64,000 bases of DNA from Takakia lepidozioides (Eukaryota > Streptophyta > Takakiopsida > Takakiales > Takakiaceae): NCBI GenBank assembly GCA_030704615.1, contig CM060734.1, forward strand, positions 47,322,042-47,386,041. Direction: 5' to 3'. How positions within the stretch are numbered: the stretch's first letter is position 1; each line of letters opens with the position of its first letter. Shown here one piece after another: positions 7,844 through 19,389 of this stretch. The translations under genes were made by a program, and so were the position numbers. The notes beneath the pieces were generated by a model. That model was given only the letters and a program-made list of their open reading frames with translations, had not been told where the DNA came from and did not search any database.

Positions 7844-9559
7844 GTTTGGACAGATGAAAGGTCCAGAAATTAGTCATCTTCAAACCTAAGAAACTCCAGC
7901 TCAATCGTACAGTCAATATCAATAATTAGGGATATAAGCGTAACTAGTTGCAACCAGGAGTCTATCAACTTCACAATTTCGAAAAATCCTTGTGATCTTT
8001 CCAATCACATAATGGATATCAAGCTTATAGGGCTCACCCCCTAAAGGGAGCAGTAGTTGCTGCAAGGTGAAGTGGCTTTTAGTTATGCCGGCCTAGGGGC
8101 CAGAGTCTTCTCTCTCTAGACATCAAGCTCAAGTAAATTAATAATGGGATAAGCTCAACTCACTATGCACATTGGAGCACCGACCTCACGCCCACCAAGA
8201 CTTTTGGAGAGAAACGCTCACGCTGTCACCTCCACATTTGCTTTGCGCATGATCAGCTAGTTGAGCGCTCCAGACGGCTCCTGTGGAGCCAAAGGCTTAG
8301 GCTATCACCTTCACATCATTTGCTTTGCGCACATTGCCCCAACTGGGCCAGGCATGATCAGGGCATGATCACATTGCTGATCCAACTGTGCCACCAAATT
8401 AATTATCAGTCAAACAGCTCAACTCAATGCGAAAATTGCTCCAACTGAGCATCGACAAACGCAGTGCACATCGGCCGTTCTATCATCTCTCCAACCATCG
8501 CTCGAGGATGCAAACTGGTCTTGGTAGTTTTAGAGTCATTAGCATCCGCGATTGATAGAAATCAAATCCCAGAACTCTCAGTCTCGCAGCCATGCCAGAC
8601 TGCAGTTTTGGTTTGTGAATGGGCTGGTTGAATGGATCGATCGTGAATCCTTGATTTATATGGATCACGAAAGAGATCACACGGGACTGGTTTTTCTCTA
8701 CTTTTTAACAGACTTCAAAAGATCTCAAGTGACACGCTGCAAATAACCGAACTAGTGAAAATTAAATCCAAACCAGTGACCACTGTCCCAGTGTGAGGCC
8801 AGCTCCTTTTTGAGCCAACAAGTTAAAATGATAATAACATGGAGACTCTGGAAAAGTAAAAATTCAACCTGTTAAGGAAAATCCATATTGCACGATATTC
8901 AGTTTTATGGGTTTCGAATCCACTTAACTTAGTTACACCTTACCATCATACCAAAAGTTTCCTTCCACGTAATTATCATTCTGGTTAACTAGCATTTGTT
9001 TTAGCAGAATCGCAGATTGATCTGATTATTGCCTCCGAGTCAACATGGATGGTAGAATCCAACAACAGTTTGACTCTTCAAATCCCTGATGTGGTCAATT
9101 CCAGCAATTCTACTTATTGAGTTGGAAGGCCAAGTTCCCTAGAAGATTATGTGAATAATTTGGAAAAGTGAAAAAGTATGTTTTGCTCCTTTGATAAAAA
9201 GGTAAGGTTTGTTTATGGAACGTCCAGCAATCTTACGGAGTCTACTGGCAATGGGCGGTTGAAGGCACACATTGAACCCCTCCTCATGCACCTGTTCAAG
9301 TGCAAATAACCGAACAGAACTGAGTGAATACCTGTCAATGGCAATAACAAACTGGCCCACAGCAATAGGACAGGTGGCGGGTCCATCCTGGTGGGATAGG
9401 CACCTGATATTCCACCACTGGCAGATTATGGTGAATTTTCCGGCCTTTGTACAAGTAGCTCAGCCCGAATAACTTTCCCTAAATAAAACCAAGTCGAAGA
9501 AAAAAAAGCAAAACAGAAAACATATTGAAGTACACATTACCTAATATGATACATGAAGC

Positions 9560-10800
9560 CGCTATCTGTTGTGTATTTGAACTTTTTGCCATCCACAGTT
9601 ATTTACCATTAGGTACCCAATCAGTGGGATTCGGTATTTGGGGGCGTGCCTCTTGGGATCTTTTTAAAGTCTGAGCTAAGAAAATAAGAGAAAAAGCCCT
9701 ACCCGTGTGATCTCTTCCCGTGATCCCTACAAATCAAGGAAATATCAAGGATTCACGATCGGTCCATTCAACAAACTCGAACCAAAGCTGCAGTCTGGCA
9801 TGGCTGCGAGACTGAGAGTTCTGGGATCTCTTTCCTGATGACTGTATCCCTACCGCGATGTGCAGGGGCGGCATGCGAGCAGTGGTGAAGGTGATAGCCT
9901 AAGCCTTTCCCTCCAAACGCGTGTACTCTGCCTCAGTCCGCCAGCGATGGTTGGAGACATGACAGTACGGCGATGTGCACTGCGTTGTCGATGCTCAGTT
10001 GGAGCAATGCTAGCTGCCTGACTCATACTCAATTTGGTGGCATGGTCGGTGGCACAATTGGATCAGAAACGCTGATCTACACCCTGAGCATGCTCTTGCA
10101 GGTCGGTGCAGTCTCATCGCAACGTGCACAAAGCAAATGTGAAGATGACAGCGCCATGAGCGTTTCTCTCCAAACGTTGAGCAAACGTCTCGATCGTTCA
10201 ACAACCTGATGCACTTGGTCGGTGCTCCGACTGCGCATAGTGGGGAGTATTAATTTAGGCTGGGCTTTGATGTCCAGTATGTGCATGAATTTTCGAAATT
10301 GTGAAGTTGATGGACTCAGGTTGCAACACGTGCAAAGAGTTGCGCTTATCCCAAACTGCTTAAGTTGAGCTGGATATCCACTCTGTGATTGAGCTGGATT
10401 TTCTAAGTTGTGAAGATGACTAATTTATGAGCCTTTCGTGTCTCACTTCAGAAGTTGCATGTGCACTGACTGCTCACTGGTTGCAGTACTACCAGTCCTT
10501 GCACTTTGATATTGACACATCTAAACAAAGATTGATTCCACAGCAGAGTAGGTCAAGATGAACCAGCCCCCTTGCCACGATTGTACTTATCCATGATATT
10601 AGCACATCTGTGTTCAAAGACCAATCGCAGGGTGGCACATCTATGTCCACAGACTAATTGCAGTCCGGCCACCAGCTGTTGGTCGGTGAATATGACCTAC
10701 ACTCAGGCTAAAAACATGATGGATGTGCCACGACGGCTGAACAGATTAATGCTAGACACGTCTGGCAACAACGGCTTGCAGGGGCAGGCTACATGAAAAC
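9560..10800. repeat. Repeat family R, copy A, inverted right arm
   Basis: The sequence is the reverse complement of the left arm and of 26226-27290. Examples are CTGCGAGACTGAGAGTTCTG, GGTTGGAGACATGACAGTACGGCG, CAGGTCGGTGCAG and AGATTGATTCCACAGCAGAG in the reversed order. With 6688-8760 it forms a long inverted repeat around an unmatched centre of about 0.8 kb. The same arm recurs at 38690-39200 (copy C). It reaches further outward than either left arm, to about 10700. Confidence 0.75.
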
Positions 10801-11204
10801 AAAGGAAAAAAACAGAAAAACAGAAAAGCGGCTCACAGGCAGCATCGATTTCACAACAGCTCTGAATCTGAGAGTCCAAGCCTTTGCTTCCAAACGCCTG
10901 TCTATGCAGATTGGAAAAGATCTTGGGGTCAGTAGCTAAATTATGCCCAGTGTGTACTGTTTGCAGATTTGAAGAAATTGTGAACTGGATTTGTTTCTGC
11001 AGGCGGATGTGACCCTGAACCTTCAGAGCCTTTTGCTCCAAACATGTGTCTCGCTGGTGGAGCCAATGCGATTATTTTATCCTAGGATACTTGCACGACT
11101 TGCAGGAGATAAGGGATCAGTACACTGTGTCGGTGCATCTATGCAAAGCGTACCAGTTACCAGTTGCTAGTTATCGTTAATTACCTGTGCAACGAGATGC
11201 AATG

Positions 11205-11277
11205 TTCAGCTATAAAAGAGCTCACTTGTTGCAGGATCCCTCAAACATTTAGGGCTTGCCCGCTTGTGGGCAAGCTA
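11205..11277 (+). promoter_or_regulatory. Conserved TATA motif and downstream hairpin
   Basis: GCTATAAAAGAG at about 11208-11219 is a good TATA box. About 30 bp further a perfect stem GCTTGCCC/GGGCAAGC closes a short loop (about 11255-11276). The same TATA and hairpin are kept in copy B (about 29130 and 29176-29197). Copy C has a degenerate TTACAAAAGAC at that place (about 39627) and has lost the second half of the stem. This suggests an ancestral promoter of the repeat family; transcription is not shown. Confidence 0.5.
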
Positions 11278-13494
11278 TGATGAACTTCTACACCTCTAGC
11301 TCCAAACTCTTGTGCCCGGGACATTTACTCTGTCTCAAAGCAGTCTCTAGCTCCGTCTCTAGCTCCAAACAATTGTGGGGAACATTTCTCTGTCTCAAAG
11401 CAGTGGGTGAGCAACCTAGGATCTTCTGTAATCTCTCTATGGTGTCCTGCCTACATCTGCATGACTTCATGAACCTGGGAAAAGTTAACATTGGGTTGTA
11501 TCCTCAAAGAGGATCCCTCAAAACTGTTCATGGGTGACCATACGCAGAGCACTACTAATTGTGAGTATGGAAAGGAGTCTACAGCGGATATAGGTTGGAG
11601 CAGTCTTGCCAGTTCATGAGGAACGGGACTATGTCAGGACTGGCACTTGCACAAGGTCGAATACGGTCACAAACCACCCTCTTCTGGTCACGGCGATATA
11701 GCGAATTTGCTCGCTGTTAATTGCAGGGGGCCTTTCATATATCCGTGCCAATTGGGCCTTTGCTGCTGGAGGTGGATTGGCATTCTGATGTATACCACAT
11801 GCATCTGTGTCTCTCCACCCTGCTCCCTTTGTTGTGGTATGCGACTGACCCACACAAGCCCAATAGCAAGCATGCAGTTGTGTAAGTATTCAACTATGTG
11901 TGCGCATACTCTTGAAAAATGTATACATGTGCGGACTAATGAAAAGGTGTGTGGAAAGTGGAAGGTACAGGGTAGACAACACTTTTGGCACAGCTGCTGA
12001 AAATTTCCATTGGTCTCCACATTGGAATTCTTGTGAATGATCTAGCCAAGGTAAAACCTTAATGTCCCACTCTTACTTGGTTCCTATTGTGGAAGGGCGA
12101 CCTGAGAGAGGGAGAGGGGAGAATGTACTCAGAGGACTTTGGCTGCCATAGCTATGTGGCCATAGACAGAGCAAATTAAGTGAAAAGACACTACCTTTGT
12201 GAGGGGCTCACTCTAGTAGGAGGACCTAGGCAATATGAACAATTTGTTCTGGCTTTCGACATTTCCTCTAGAAGGCCCAGCAAACTTGTAGATTGCAACA
12301 CTAGGGTAGGCTTTAGGGTCATCTCAGTGATCAAGATTTTGAAAGTTTCTGAATAGAGGTGCCAGGAGTACATGTTCTTGATGTACCCAGGAACAGGGTA
12401 CCACTCTCTGATGAGAATACCCTAGAGATTGTGGATACAGAAAAGTGGATATAGACTGGAAACAATTTTTGAGAAGTTTTGTGCCCAGTTCTTTGTTTTG
12501 CTCCGACAATCTTTGAGCTATGAGAGAGAGATAAATGAAATGGTGCTTTATATGAGAGAGAGCGGGTGGTGAGGGCGCGGGTTGTAAAGGAGGTACTTCC
12601 TTTGTCCCATTTATATCTTGGTATTATCTAGAGCAATTTGCAAACATTTGAGGGAGGAACAGAGGAACATAAGTGTGAATGAAAGGAATGGGGGTTGTGA
12701 CATGAGTGTGCCATGTGGAGGTGAATGTGGATGCACAAGTTTTGCAACAGAAGGAATTAGGCTCTAATGGTTAATTTCCTTTGGCCAACTTAAGAAAGCA
12801 AATTTGGATGATTTCTGCATAGGAAGGTCTATTGAGGCAAGGTCACACCAAGTACAGGTCAACACCTGTATATCCTCTTTCTTGTAAGGTGATTACGTTT
12901 AGAGTAATGTGTCTGAAGGGTTGAGCTAATGTCGAGTACTTGGTAACAGGATGTTGTGTTGTAGTACAGATGAGGAGCTGATGAGGGCAGTAACACCTGT
13001 AGCTCCTTCAAGAGGGCTCGGGTAGTTGGATCATATGGTGGTTGAGTGTTGATCTGGTATGGCTCAGGTGTGCGTGCAGTAGCCTCATGCTCTTACCAGT
13101 GATGAATCAGTAAAACTTTCGATACAGATGTTCTAATATGTGTTGTCTGTCAACTATGTTTCCCTTATGAATTTGGTCTCCATCTTCTCTCTCACCATGG
13201 CTGCTGACTTTTGATAGGAGATTCAAGTTTGGAATATCTGAGAGTGGTGACTTTAGACTGATGAATAATCAGCATGCCAAAGGCTCTAAGAATGTACCTA
13301 GTATGTTTGTTAGTATGCTCTACGTTAGGCAAGCTTCATATTTGGCAAATTCTCTCGGGCATGTTATAGGAGGTTATAGGTAGTGATTACCTATGTGAAG
13401 ATTTGTGACTGAATGAATGAGTTGTTGGTTGTCAAGTTTCTCTAATGCTACAAGGGAAAGCAGAAGCTTGCACACAGATAGTGAAGAAATTGTT

Positions 13495-13830
13495 GATCTC
13501 CATTCAGACCTAAAATAGCTTTGGAGTTGGACAAGAGTGCAGGAAGGTGCAATTGCTCGACAAGTATAGCGGAGGATCGACCACTCAACTCGTAAAAAAA
13601 GGTTGCTGGTGGAAGCTTGAATGAAGAAACGTAATAATAATATTATTATTACGTTTCTTCATTTGGGCTTCCACCAGCAACCTTTTTGCAGATCTCCATT
13701 CAGACCCAGAATAGCTTTGGAGTTGGACAAGAGTGCAGGAAGGTGCAATTGCTCGACAAGTGTATCGGAAGAATCGACCATTCAACTCGTAAAAAAAGGT
13801 TGCTGGTGGAAGCCCGAATGAAGAAACGTA
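13495..13830. repeat. Tandem duplication joined by a 92-bp palindrome
   Basis: The block starting GATCTCCATTCAGACC occurs at 13495 and again at 13691, each running about 140 bp to GAAGAAACGTA. Between them lies a palindrome at about 13596-13687. Its inner 44 bp (13620-13663) is a perfect inverted repeat centred between 13641 and 13642 on AATAATAATATTATTATT. Its outer arms GGTTGCTGGTGGAAGC and complement are perfect apart from a 3-base mismatch. Copy B (30648-30760) has a single block with no palindrome. A third, more diverged block lies at about 14000-14135. Confidence 0.9.
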
Positions 13831-14579
13831 GCCTTGTGGCCACTAGGTCCCTGTAGTTTTGCAGTCTACCTAATTTCTTTAAGCCTTGATGTGTTTGTTA
13901 ATGCCTTAATGCGTTAATGTGTTTGTTGTAGCCTTGTGGCCATAGGCCCCTGAGGTTTGGGCTGAACAAGAGCAAACAGACACTATGAGGGGATTCTGAC
14001 CTGAAATAGCTTTGTAGTTCAACAAGAGTGCGGGAAGGCGCAATTGCTCGACAATTTTAGTGGAAGCATCGACAACGAGTGAACTCGCATTTGAAAAGAA
14101 GGTTGCTGGTGGAAGCTCGAATTAAGAAACGTACCGAGGTCTTCGGTAAACGTTCAATGCTTACGCTTCGGTAAACACGTTTATCAATGCTTACGACAAA
14201 GGCTAGAGATTGGGTAACCTGAAAAATTGTAGGGCTCTAGTGGTCAAGCATGACACGTAGCGATTGAACGCCCTAGCATTTGCGTAGCCTTTAAAGGTGG
14301 ATGGCAGCAATTTGCCACTGATAACGACTTGAAGATGGAAGATGTGACACCTCGACGTCGACTTTCTCTCTTGCGGCATGGGGCATCAAAAATTCCAGTA
14401 TTGTTGAGTTGTGAGAGCGCTCATCTTTTGCACACCAGTTTTTATGTCAAACAGCTTGACTGAAAACTCCGACTTTCTAATCGGCGGGAACACTTGAAGA
14501 CTATCTTCCATCTCCATGTGGTTGTCAGCAGCAAGTCCCCTCCACCCATCTCTGAAGGCTACACAGTGTGTAAGGGTGT

Positions 14580-15468
14580 CCAATTATAAGGTCCACTTGC
14601 ACCACTAGTCCCTTCCAGTTTCATAGTCTGCCCAATTTCTATGCCGTAAGAATTGATGAATGTGTTTGTCGTAGCCTTGTGGCCATAGGCCCCGTGTCGA
14701 GTTTGGGCTAAAAGAGCGACAGACACTACGAGGGCTTCACTCGAGTAGGTGGACCTACCTTGGTATAAACAATTCCTGGCCGCTTTCCAGGTTTTCTCTT
14801 AAAACCCCTTCACACAAGCATCAGTTTGTTGTGTGTGAGCTGCCCAACAATTAGACCCCAACAGGGTCAGGGCGTAGGGCATTAGGCTCAGCCTTAAGAT
14901 TATAAACAATGGTCTACTTGGTCGCTTTCTGATGAGAAACCCTAGACATTGTATAAAAAATGGATATTGTCTTTGTGATGTCCACACATTGGGCATTGAC
15001 AATCTCCCTCTTCTCTTTGCATCTGTTCATTGTTAGACTCCTACCCCTAGTTTAAATTTTAGTTAAGTGCCGAGGGTAGATAGGCCTTTCAGATCATCCG
15101 TAATGACCTCACATGTCACAAACTTGAAACAAGTTCATGGAAGTCTTATGCCTTTGTCATACAACGATTGAGCTTTACATTGCTCTTTGGTGTCTATGCT
15201 TCTATCTTGTTGCACTAGCTAGTGTCCCCTGGGCCTCTGTTCAACAATCTCGTAAAGAACCTTGAAATGTTGTTTCTTGACAAGGTTGTTGGGGTCCCCA
15301 CTTTTCGTTTTCTATCTTCTTTTCGTTCTCTTGTGTTCCATAAGCGCTTTGGGTCCCAGGCTGGACATTATAAAGTTGTTTTTGTTCTTCTTTCTCACTA
15401 GAGCTCTTATTTGGTGCCTTATACACAGTTCAGGTCCTCATTTGTAAAGGCCCAAGGAGACAAAGAAA
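14580..15468. repeat. Repeat family R, copy A, body 2 (first part)
   Basis: Direct homologue of 37400-38450: GGTGGACCTACCTTGGTATAA, CACACAAGCATCAGTTTG, GAAACCCTAGACATTGTA and TGTGATGTCC blocks occur in both. It includes a LINE-3'-end-like stretch near 15350-15400 (GGACATTATAAAGTTG followed by a pyrimidine-rich tail), also present at about 38160. No gene. Confidence 0.65.
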
Positions 15469-16314
15469 TACACAGAGAAATGAAATGAAATGAAATGAAA
15501 TGGTGCTTTATAACGTCCGCGGAAAGCTCGTAGAGCTTATGGGACAAAATGGAAGAAAACATGAGAGAGGAACAAATCCAGAAACCACAATTAATGTTCT
15601 AGCAATTGTCTAAGGGTGAAGGCCTCGTGTAGGTAGGCTACCACACATTTTTGATCCTCATAGTGAAAGACATCAGTGAGAGTTTGGGTTCCACTGAATA
15701 AACAGTGAAATCTCCCATGGATCTCGTAGTATAGAGGGCAGTAGAAGAAGAAGTGTTCTTCAGTTTCAATTTCCTTGCTGCGCCCTATGCAAGCTGGACA
15801 TAGGCGGTCCTCCCGTTGCAGGTTTTCCCATCTGCCAGTCTCTATCCGTAGTTTGTGGGAACCCACCCTGAACCGCCCCAATGCCCTCAAGAGGGAGGAG
15901 ATAAGGGTGCTGAAAGGTAATTTGGTCTCAAGATTCTATCATCGCGGAGCACCAAGAATGTCTCTCGATAGAAGTGGAGCTTTGTCGTGAGATTGGGTAG
16001 CATCCAAGTTCTCTTGACATGTAATTCCATAAGCTCTCTCCGAATGAGTCTGTTGCGGTCATGTCTGGATGTGATGTCCACCTCATCTGGGTTCATTGGT
16101 AATAGGAAAGCAGTAGAAAGTCCGTTACGTTGAAATAAACTGTCCACTCGAGCATACCAGGAGTTCCTGAAACCTGCAGCATTGAGCCTCATAGATGTTG
16201 TGAGGGCCCTTGCCACTAGCCCTTTGGGTGGAAGGGCCTGCAATCTATGGAGAAAGATTGTAAGCCTGAAGAGGGCCTCGGATTGCAATGGTCTGAGATG
16301 GAGTTGTGCTCCTG
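15469..16314 (-). mobile_element. 5'-truncated LINE insertion
   Basis: The insertion is bounded by the 10-bp duplication GACAAAGAAA (15459-15468 and 16315-16324). Copy C of the surrounding repeat shows the empty site near 38450 with one such sequence. On the minus strand the insert holds the C-terminal end of a LINE open frame and finishes with TTATAAAGCACC followed by repeated CATTT units rather than plain poly(A). Its length of about 0.85 kb shows heavy 5' truncation, typical of target-primed reverse transcription. Confidence 0.8.
15591..16288 (-). pseudogene. LINE ORF C-terminus (zinc-binding RT tail)
   Basis: Minus-strand frame 16288-15887 reads LFRLTIFLHRLQALPPKGLV, SMRLNAAGFRNSWYARVDSL and RRELMELHVKRTWMLPNL. 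A frameshift near 15888 leads into frame 15890-15591: LGRFRVGSHKLRIETGRW, then CPACIGRSKEIETEEHFFFYCPLY. The C-x2-C followed by H and C in a TEEHFFFYC context is the zinc-binding domain found after the reverse transcriptase of many plant non-LTR retrotransposons (zf-RVT type). The reverse transcriptase and endonuclease are missing because of 5' truncation. The frameshift makes the remainder non-functional. Confidence 0.8.
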
Positions 16315-16760
16315 GACAAAGAAAGAAAAAGAAATGGACTTTATAAAATTCATGGGGACCCTCAGTGGGGCAATAGGCCTGATATGATCAGAATGAAATT
16401 TAACCCTTTTGTCTTTGTAAACAGATTGATGTGATCAGTAGAGACAATGACCCCTTCTACTCCACTGGATAATATGTTGAATAGAAGGAAGGACCGAGAA
16501 GGAGGGGGTGTCTGTTGGTCGTTCCCTGGAAGGAAGATGTATGGTGCTTGTTCATTGGCTGGCCTGCAAGAGATGGACAGAATGGTTTCCTGCACTTCCA
16601 GGGAGAGAGATGGGATTTCCTGCAGAGAAGAGGACGCTTACCATGGATCTCTGGCAGACTAAGAGAAAACAAAGCAAGTGATACATACATACTGATGAAG
16701 CCTACCTCCTTCGCAGAATGAGCGATGAAGACTGCAGAGGCGGCTCTTGATGGCACTGAA
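16315..16760. repeat. Repeat family R, copy A, body 2 (second part)
   Basis: Homologous to 38450-38690: TTTATAAAATTCATGGGGACC followed by CAGTGGGGCAATAGGCCTGAT, then TGGGATTTCCTGCAGAGAAG and ATGGATCTCTGG. On the minus strand the first part ends in TTTTATAAAGTCC plus a TTTCTTT tail, which resembles another LINE 3' end. No coding sequence recognised. Confidence 0.6.
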
Positions 16761-18328
16761 AAGGGAATGCTCTCGCTTAATTGAGGCAGATGGCCCTATC
16801 TATTCACGCACATACTTCATTCTTACAGTTTCATCCAGTCCATCTACACAGAATCCATCCAAATGATACGACGACATCCATCTGAAGTCTATCTACTTTC
16901 GTTGAAGCCATTCAAGTGTTTCCCGTTGGTTCCCGGGGAAAAACAGGCTGTTGCCTGTCAAGTGTGGGGCAGATGACTGGCTAATGCCGGTGGTAGGAAG
17001 GGTTCCTTGATGCGTAGTGCGGGCGAAAACGAGGATGGACGCAGGAAGGAAGGAACAGACGAGTGTGGATCGTAGAGAGGGTGCCAGGATGCAGGGTTGC
17101 GTTGCCCGTGTGCCCGCCCTAATCCCAGCAGAAGACTGAGCATTTTGCTTTAGAAAACAAAGGTGTCTAGCTCCAGTTTGGCAACGATGGAGGCCACCCT
17201 GAAGGTTAGTATGTGCGCACGAAGTTACCACAAACAATGCTAATTCTCTGACTGATCATGAATGGCTATCTGGATTATGTCATGGAGTATACCATTTTCC
17301 ATGACCGGAGAAATCAGCAGAAAAGCCCTGCTTTGAGGGGAGGCCTGCATGCATGGACATGAAATCTTTGTTTTGAAATACCTTGCTTTCGAGTAGCCTC
17401 TACATAGAACACAGAATCGGTTCTTATAGCAATTCGCTCATTGACGTATATGTTTCGAAGGGCAGCCTGAATAAATGGACTTGAAAGTCTTCTTTTGAGA
17501 TGCCATTAGCACCTACACACAGCATTCGATTAGTTCTTGTATCAATTCAAGCTCATATGTTACTTACCTTTTCTTTGCGCTTCACCAGCGTAATTTTGTC
17601 CTTCTCTCCCAAATTGAATCCAAGTCAAACCTCGTATCTATTCAAAACAATTTACATGCGTATGCTTGCCTGATGGAGGGCGAAGGGCAGCAGATCAAAT
17701 TATGAGAAGGGGTTTTAAGAATGAATGTTTATATCTTCTCCTGCCACACGGGTTTAGGGTTTATTGGAGATCTTTGGTCAGTTTCCTCTCGATCGGATGA
17801 TACTGTAAAGCATGAACGGAGTTGAAAAAGACGGACCTTGATATGTCAGAGTTCATCATTTTGCACAAAAGGGTTGGAGAATGTGGTAGCTCGTTATTTT
17901 ATGCAATGTAATCAGAGTATGACACTTTATCGGAATGAAGGCTTGCACAATGTTCGTAATTGTGGTGAAATTGGGCTGAGTGTGCTTTCCCTATCCTGAG
18001 TAAAGAGCTGGTGCCTTTTCTCATTTACCGTGATGCCTTCACCAGATTCAGGTTATTGGAATCAGTGCAGATGAACAAAATGTGAGGTATGAGGTCAAAT
18101 GTACCAGATTGACTTCCAACTGCCGGTTGCCATGACGACTAAGCAATCCTTTCCTTTCAGAATGTGGGATACAACCTCCTTTTGGAATGGGCGGAAAGAT
18201 GAATACCCAAAGAACTCCTGTTAATCACAATAAGACAAAGATAATGGCGGCCGCCTGAGCGCTGCCCTTGAATATAGGAGATAGATTATTTCTACTTGCA
18301 ATGAACACATGCAGCCAGTGAGTGGGAG
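16761..18328. other. No gene recognised
   Basis: No frame with a recognisable motif, no clear internal repeat and no second copy in the window. The frame 16893-17237 (-) is uninformative. The stretch ends exactly where the copia LTR begins. Confidence 0.5.
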
Positions 18329-18655
18329 TGTTGAGAATTTACACTGGCATAGTGTTATTCAAGTAGATTAATCTCAGGATTAGTGTTAGTGTTTACTCCT
18401 CCAGGCTGTCCAAGTAGACGATTTAGCTAGTGACACTTGTCTTTCACTTGGACCACCTATTTTTGAAGGGGGGGGGGATTTTCCCTCCATGCTCCGCTGG
18501 TGGGATCTACATAGGCTGTAGATTAACGTAGTGATGTTGTCTTCTTGTTGAACATGTAATGCACCATTGTGCTTCTACGACTGATCTTAAGCAAAAGACA
18601 AAGCTCATGCATATGAGTGCATCCTTTGTTAATCGTTCTTTGTAGCATTTCAACA
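18329..18655 (+). repeat. Copia 5' LTR
   Basis: The sequence begins TGTTGAGAATTT and ends GCATTTCAACA, giving perfect 6-bp inverted ends (TGTTGA/TCAACA). It is 327 bp long and followed 87 bp later by the gag start. The segment just downstream (AGTTATGGGCCC) does not match the usual initiator-Met primer site well, so the primer-binding site is degraded or unusual. The 3' partner LTR is not in the window. Confidence 0.75.
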
Positions 18656-18742
18656 AGTTATGGGCCCACTCCTCGCAAGTCGTTGTGGGGTAGAGTTTGT
18701 GTTTTCTGTATTTCTAGAATAGATTAAGAAATAACAGACAAC

Positions 18743-19389
18743 ATGAGTGTATCAGTTGTTTCCAAGGATATTGCAAATGTTGAGAAGTTCACCGGTGATA
18801 ACTTCTCTTTATGGAAGTTCCAAATGCAGATTCTATTCAAAGCCAAGAAACTATGGATGTTAGTGAGCGGATAGGAATCGAGAGAGACAACCAAAGACAA
18901 GGAAGCGTGGGATGACAAAGATAGCATAGCTAGCATGTATATAGTGCAGGCGGTTGATAAGAAACATCTACAGCAACAAATTAGCTGCAATTCTTCGATT
19001 GAAATGTGGTCAAAGTTGATCGCAATACACGAGCAGAATGCCAGTGAGAACGTGCATGTACTCCAAAACAAGTTGTATCATCTCCACATGGAGGAGGGTG
19101 ATAGCATAGCAAGTTACTTTAGTAACATTGAGATGATGGTGAGACAGCTCGCAGATCTAGGAGAGAAAATTCCACAGTCAGCAGTGATGGCGAAAATCGT
19201 ATGTACCCTGTCGCCTAGCTATGAAAATGTTCTTGATGCCTGAGACAGTGTTCCAATGGCTGAAAAGACATTAAACAATCTGCAAGCAAGATTGCTCAAG
19301 AAGGAGGCCATGAGAAAAGCAAGAGGAGGAAATGATCATGCTATTGATAAGGCTTTCTTTACAAGGAACCTTGGAGGCAAGAGTGCTAC
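18743..19389 (+). pseudogene. Ty1/copia gag, first part
   Basis: ATG 18743-18745 opens VEKFTGDNFSLWKFQMQ, the typical start of a copia capsid protein. The frame then meets a stop at 18872-18874 and continues in frame through AWDDKDSIASMYIVQAV, WSKLIAIHEQNASENVHVLQ, IASYFSNIEMMVRQLADLG and ALSPSYENVL-like sequence. A second stop lies at 19241-19243, after which it continues into NNLQARLLKKEAMRKARGG. This fits the UBN2/gag family fold. At 19389 the frame is cut by the chromovirus and resumes at 25152. Two stops rule out function. Confidence 0.9.

Larger units (their letters stand above)
6688..9480. repeat. Repeat family R, copy A, left arm
   Basis: This stretch is homologous in direct orientation to 26226-28680. 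From about 6688 to 8760 it is also the inverted counterpart of about 9600-10700. Shared blocks include GCCACCCT, CTCTGCTGTGGAATCAATC, TTTGGACAGATGAAAGG, GAGCACCGACC, CAGAACTCTCAGTCTCGCAG and CTCTGGAAAAGTAAAAATTC. No coding sequence was recognised. It is interrupted by the hAT element (6915-7843) and by an extra block of about 105 bp near 8020-8125 that copy B lacks. The nature of the family (MULE-like, foldback or other) is not established. Confidence 0.75.
10800..14580. repeat. Repeat family R, copy A, body 1
   Basis: Non-coding body shared with copy B (28990-31180) and in part with copy C (39200-40240). Matching landmarks are the TATA and hairpin block near 11210, GGAGTCTACAGCGGATATAGG (11574; 29400; 39950), CACGGCGATATAGC, GATGAATAATCAGCATGCC (13260; 30424) and CTTGAAGATGGAAGATGTGACACC (14330; 30940). 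Many short frames occur but none is conserved between copies, which argues against coding function. Confidence 0.65.
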
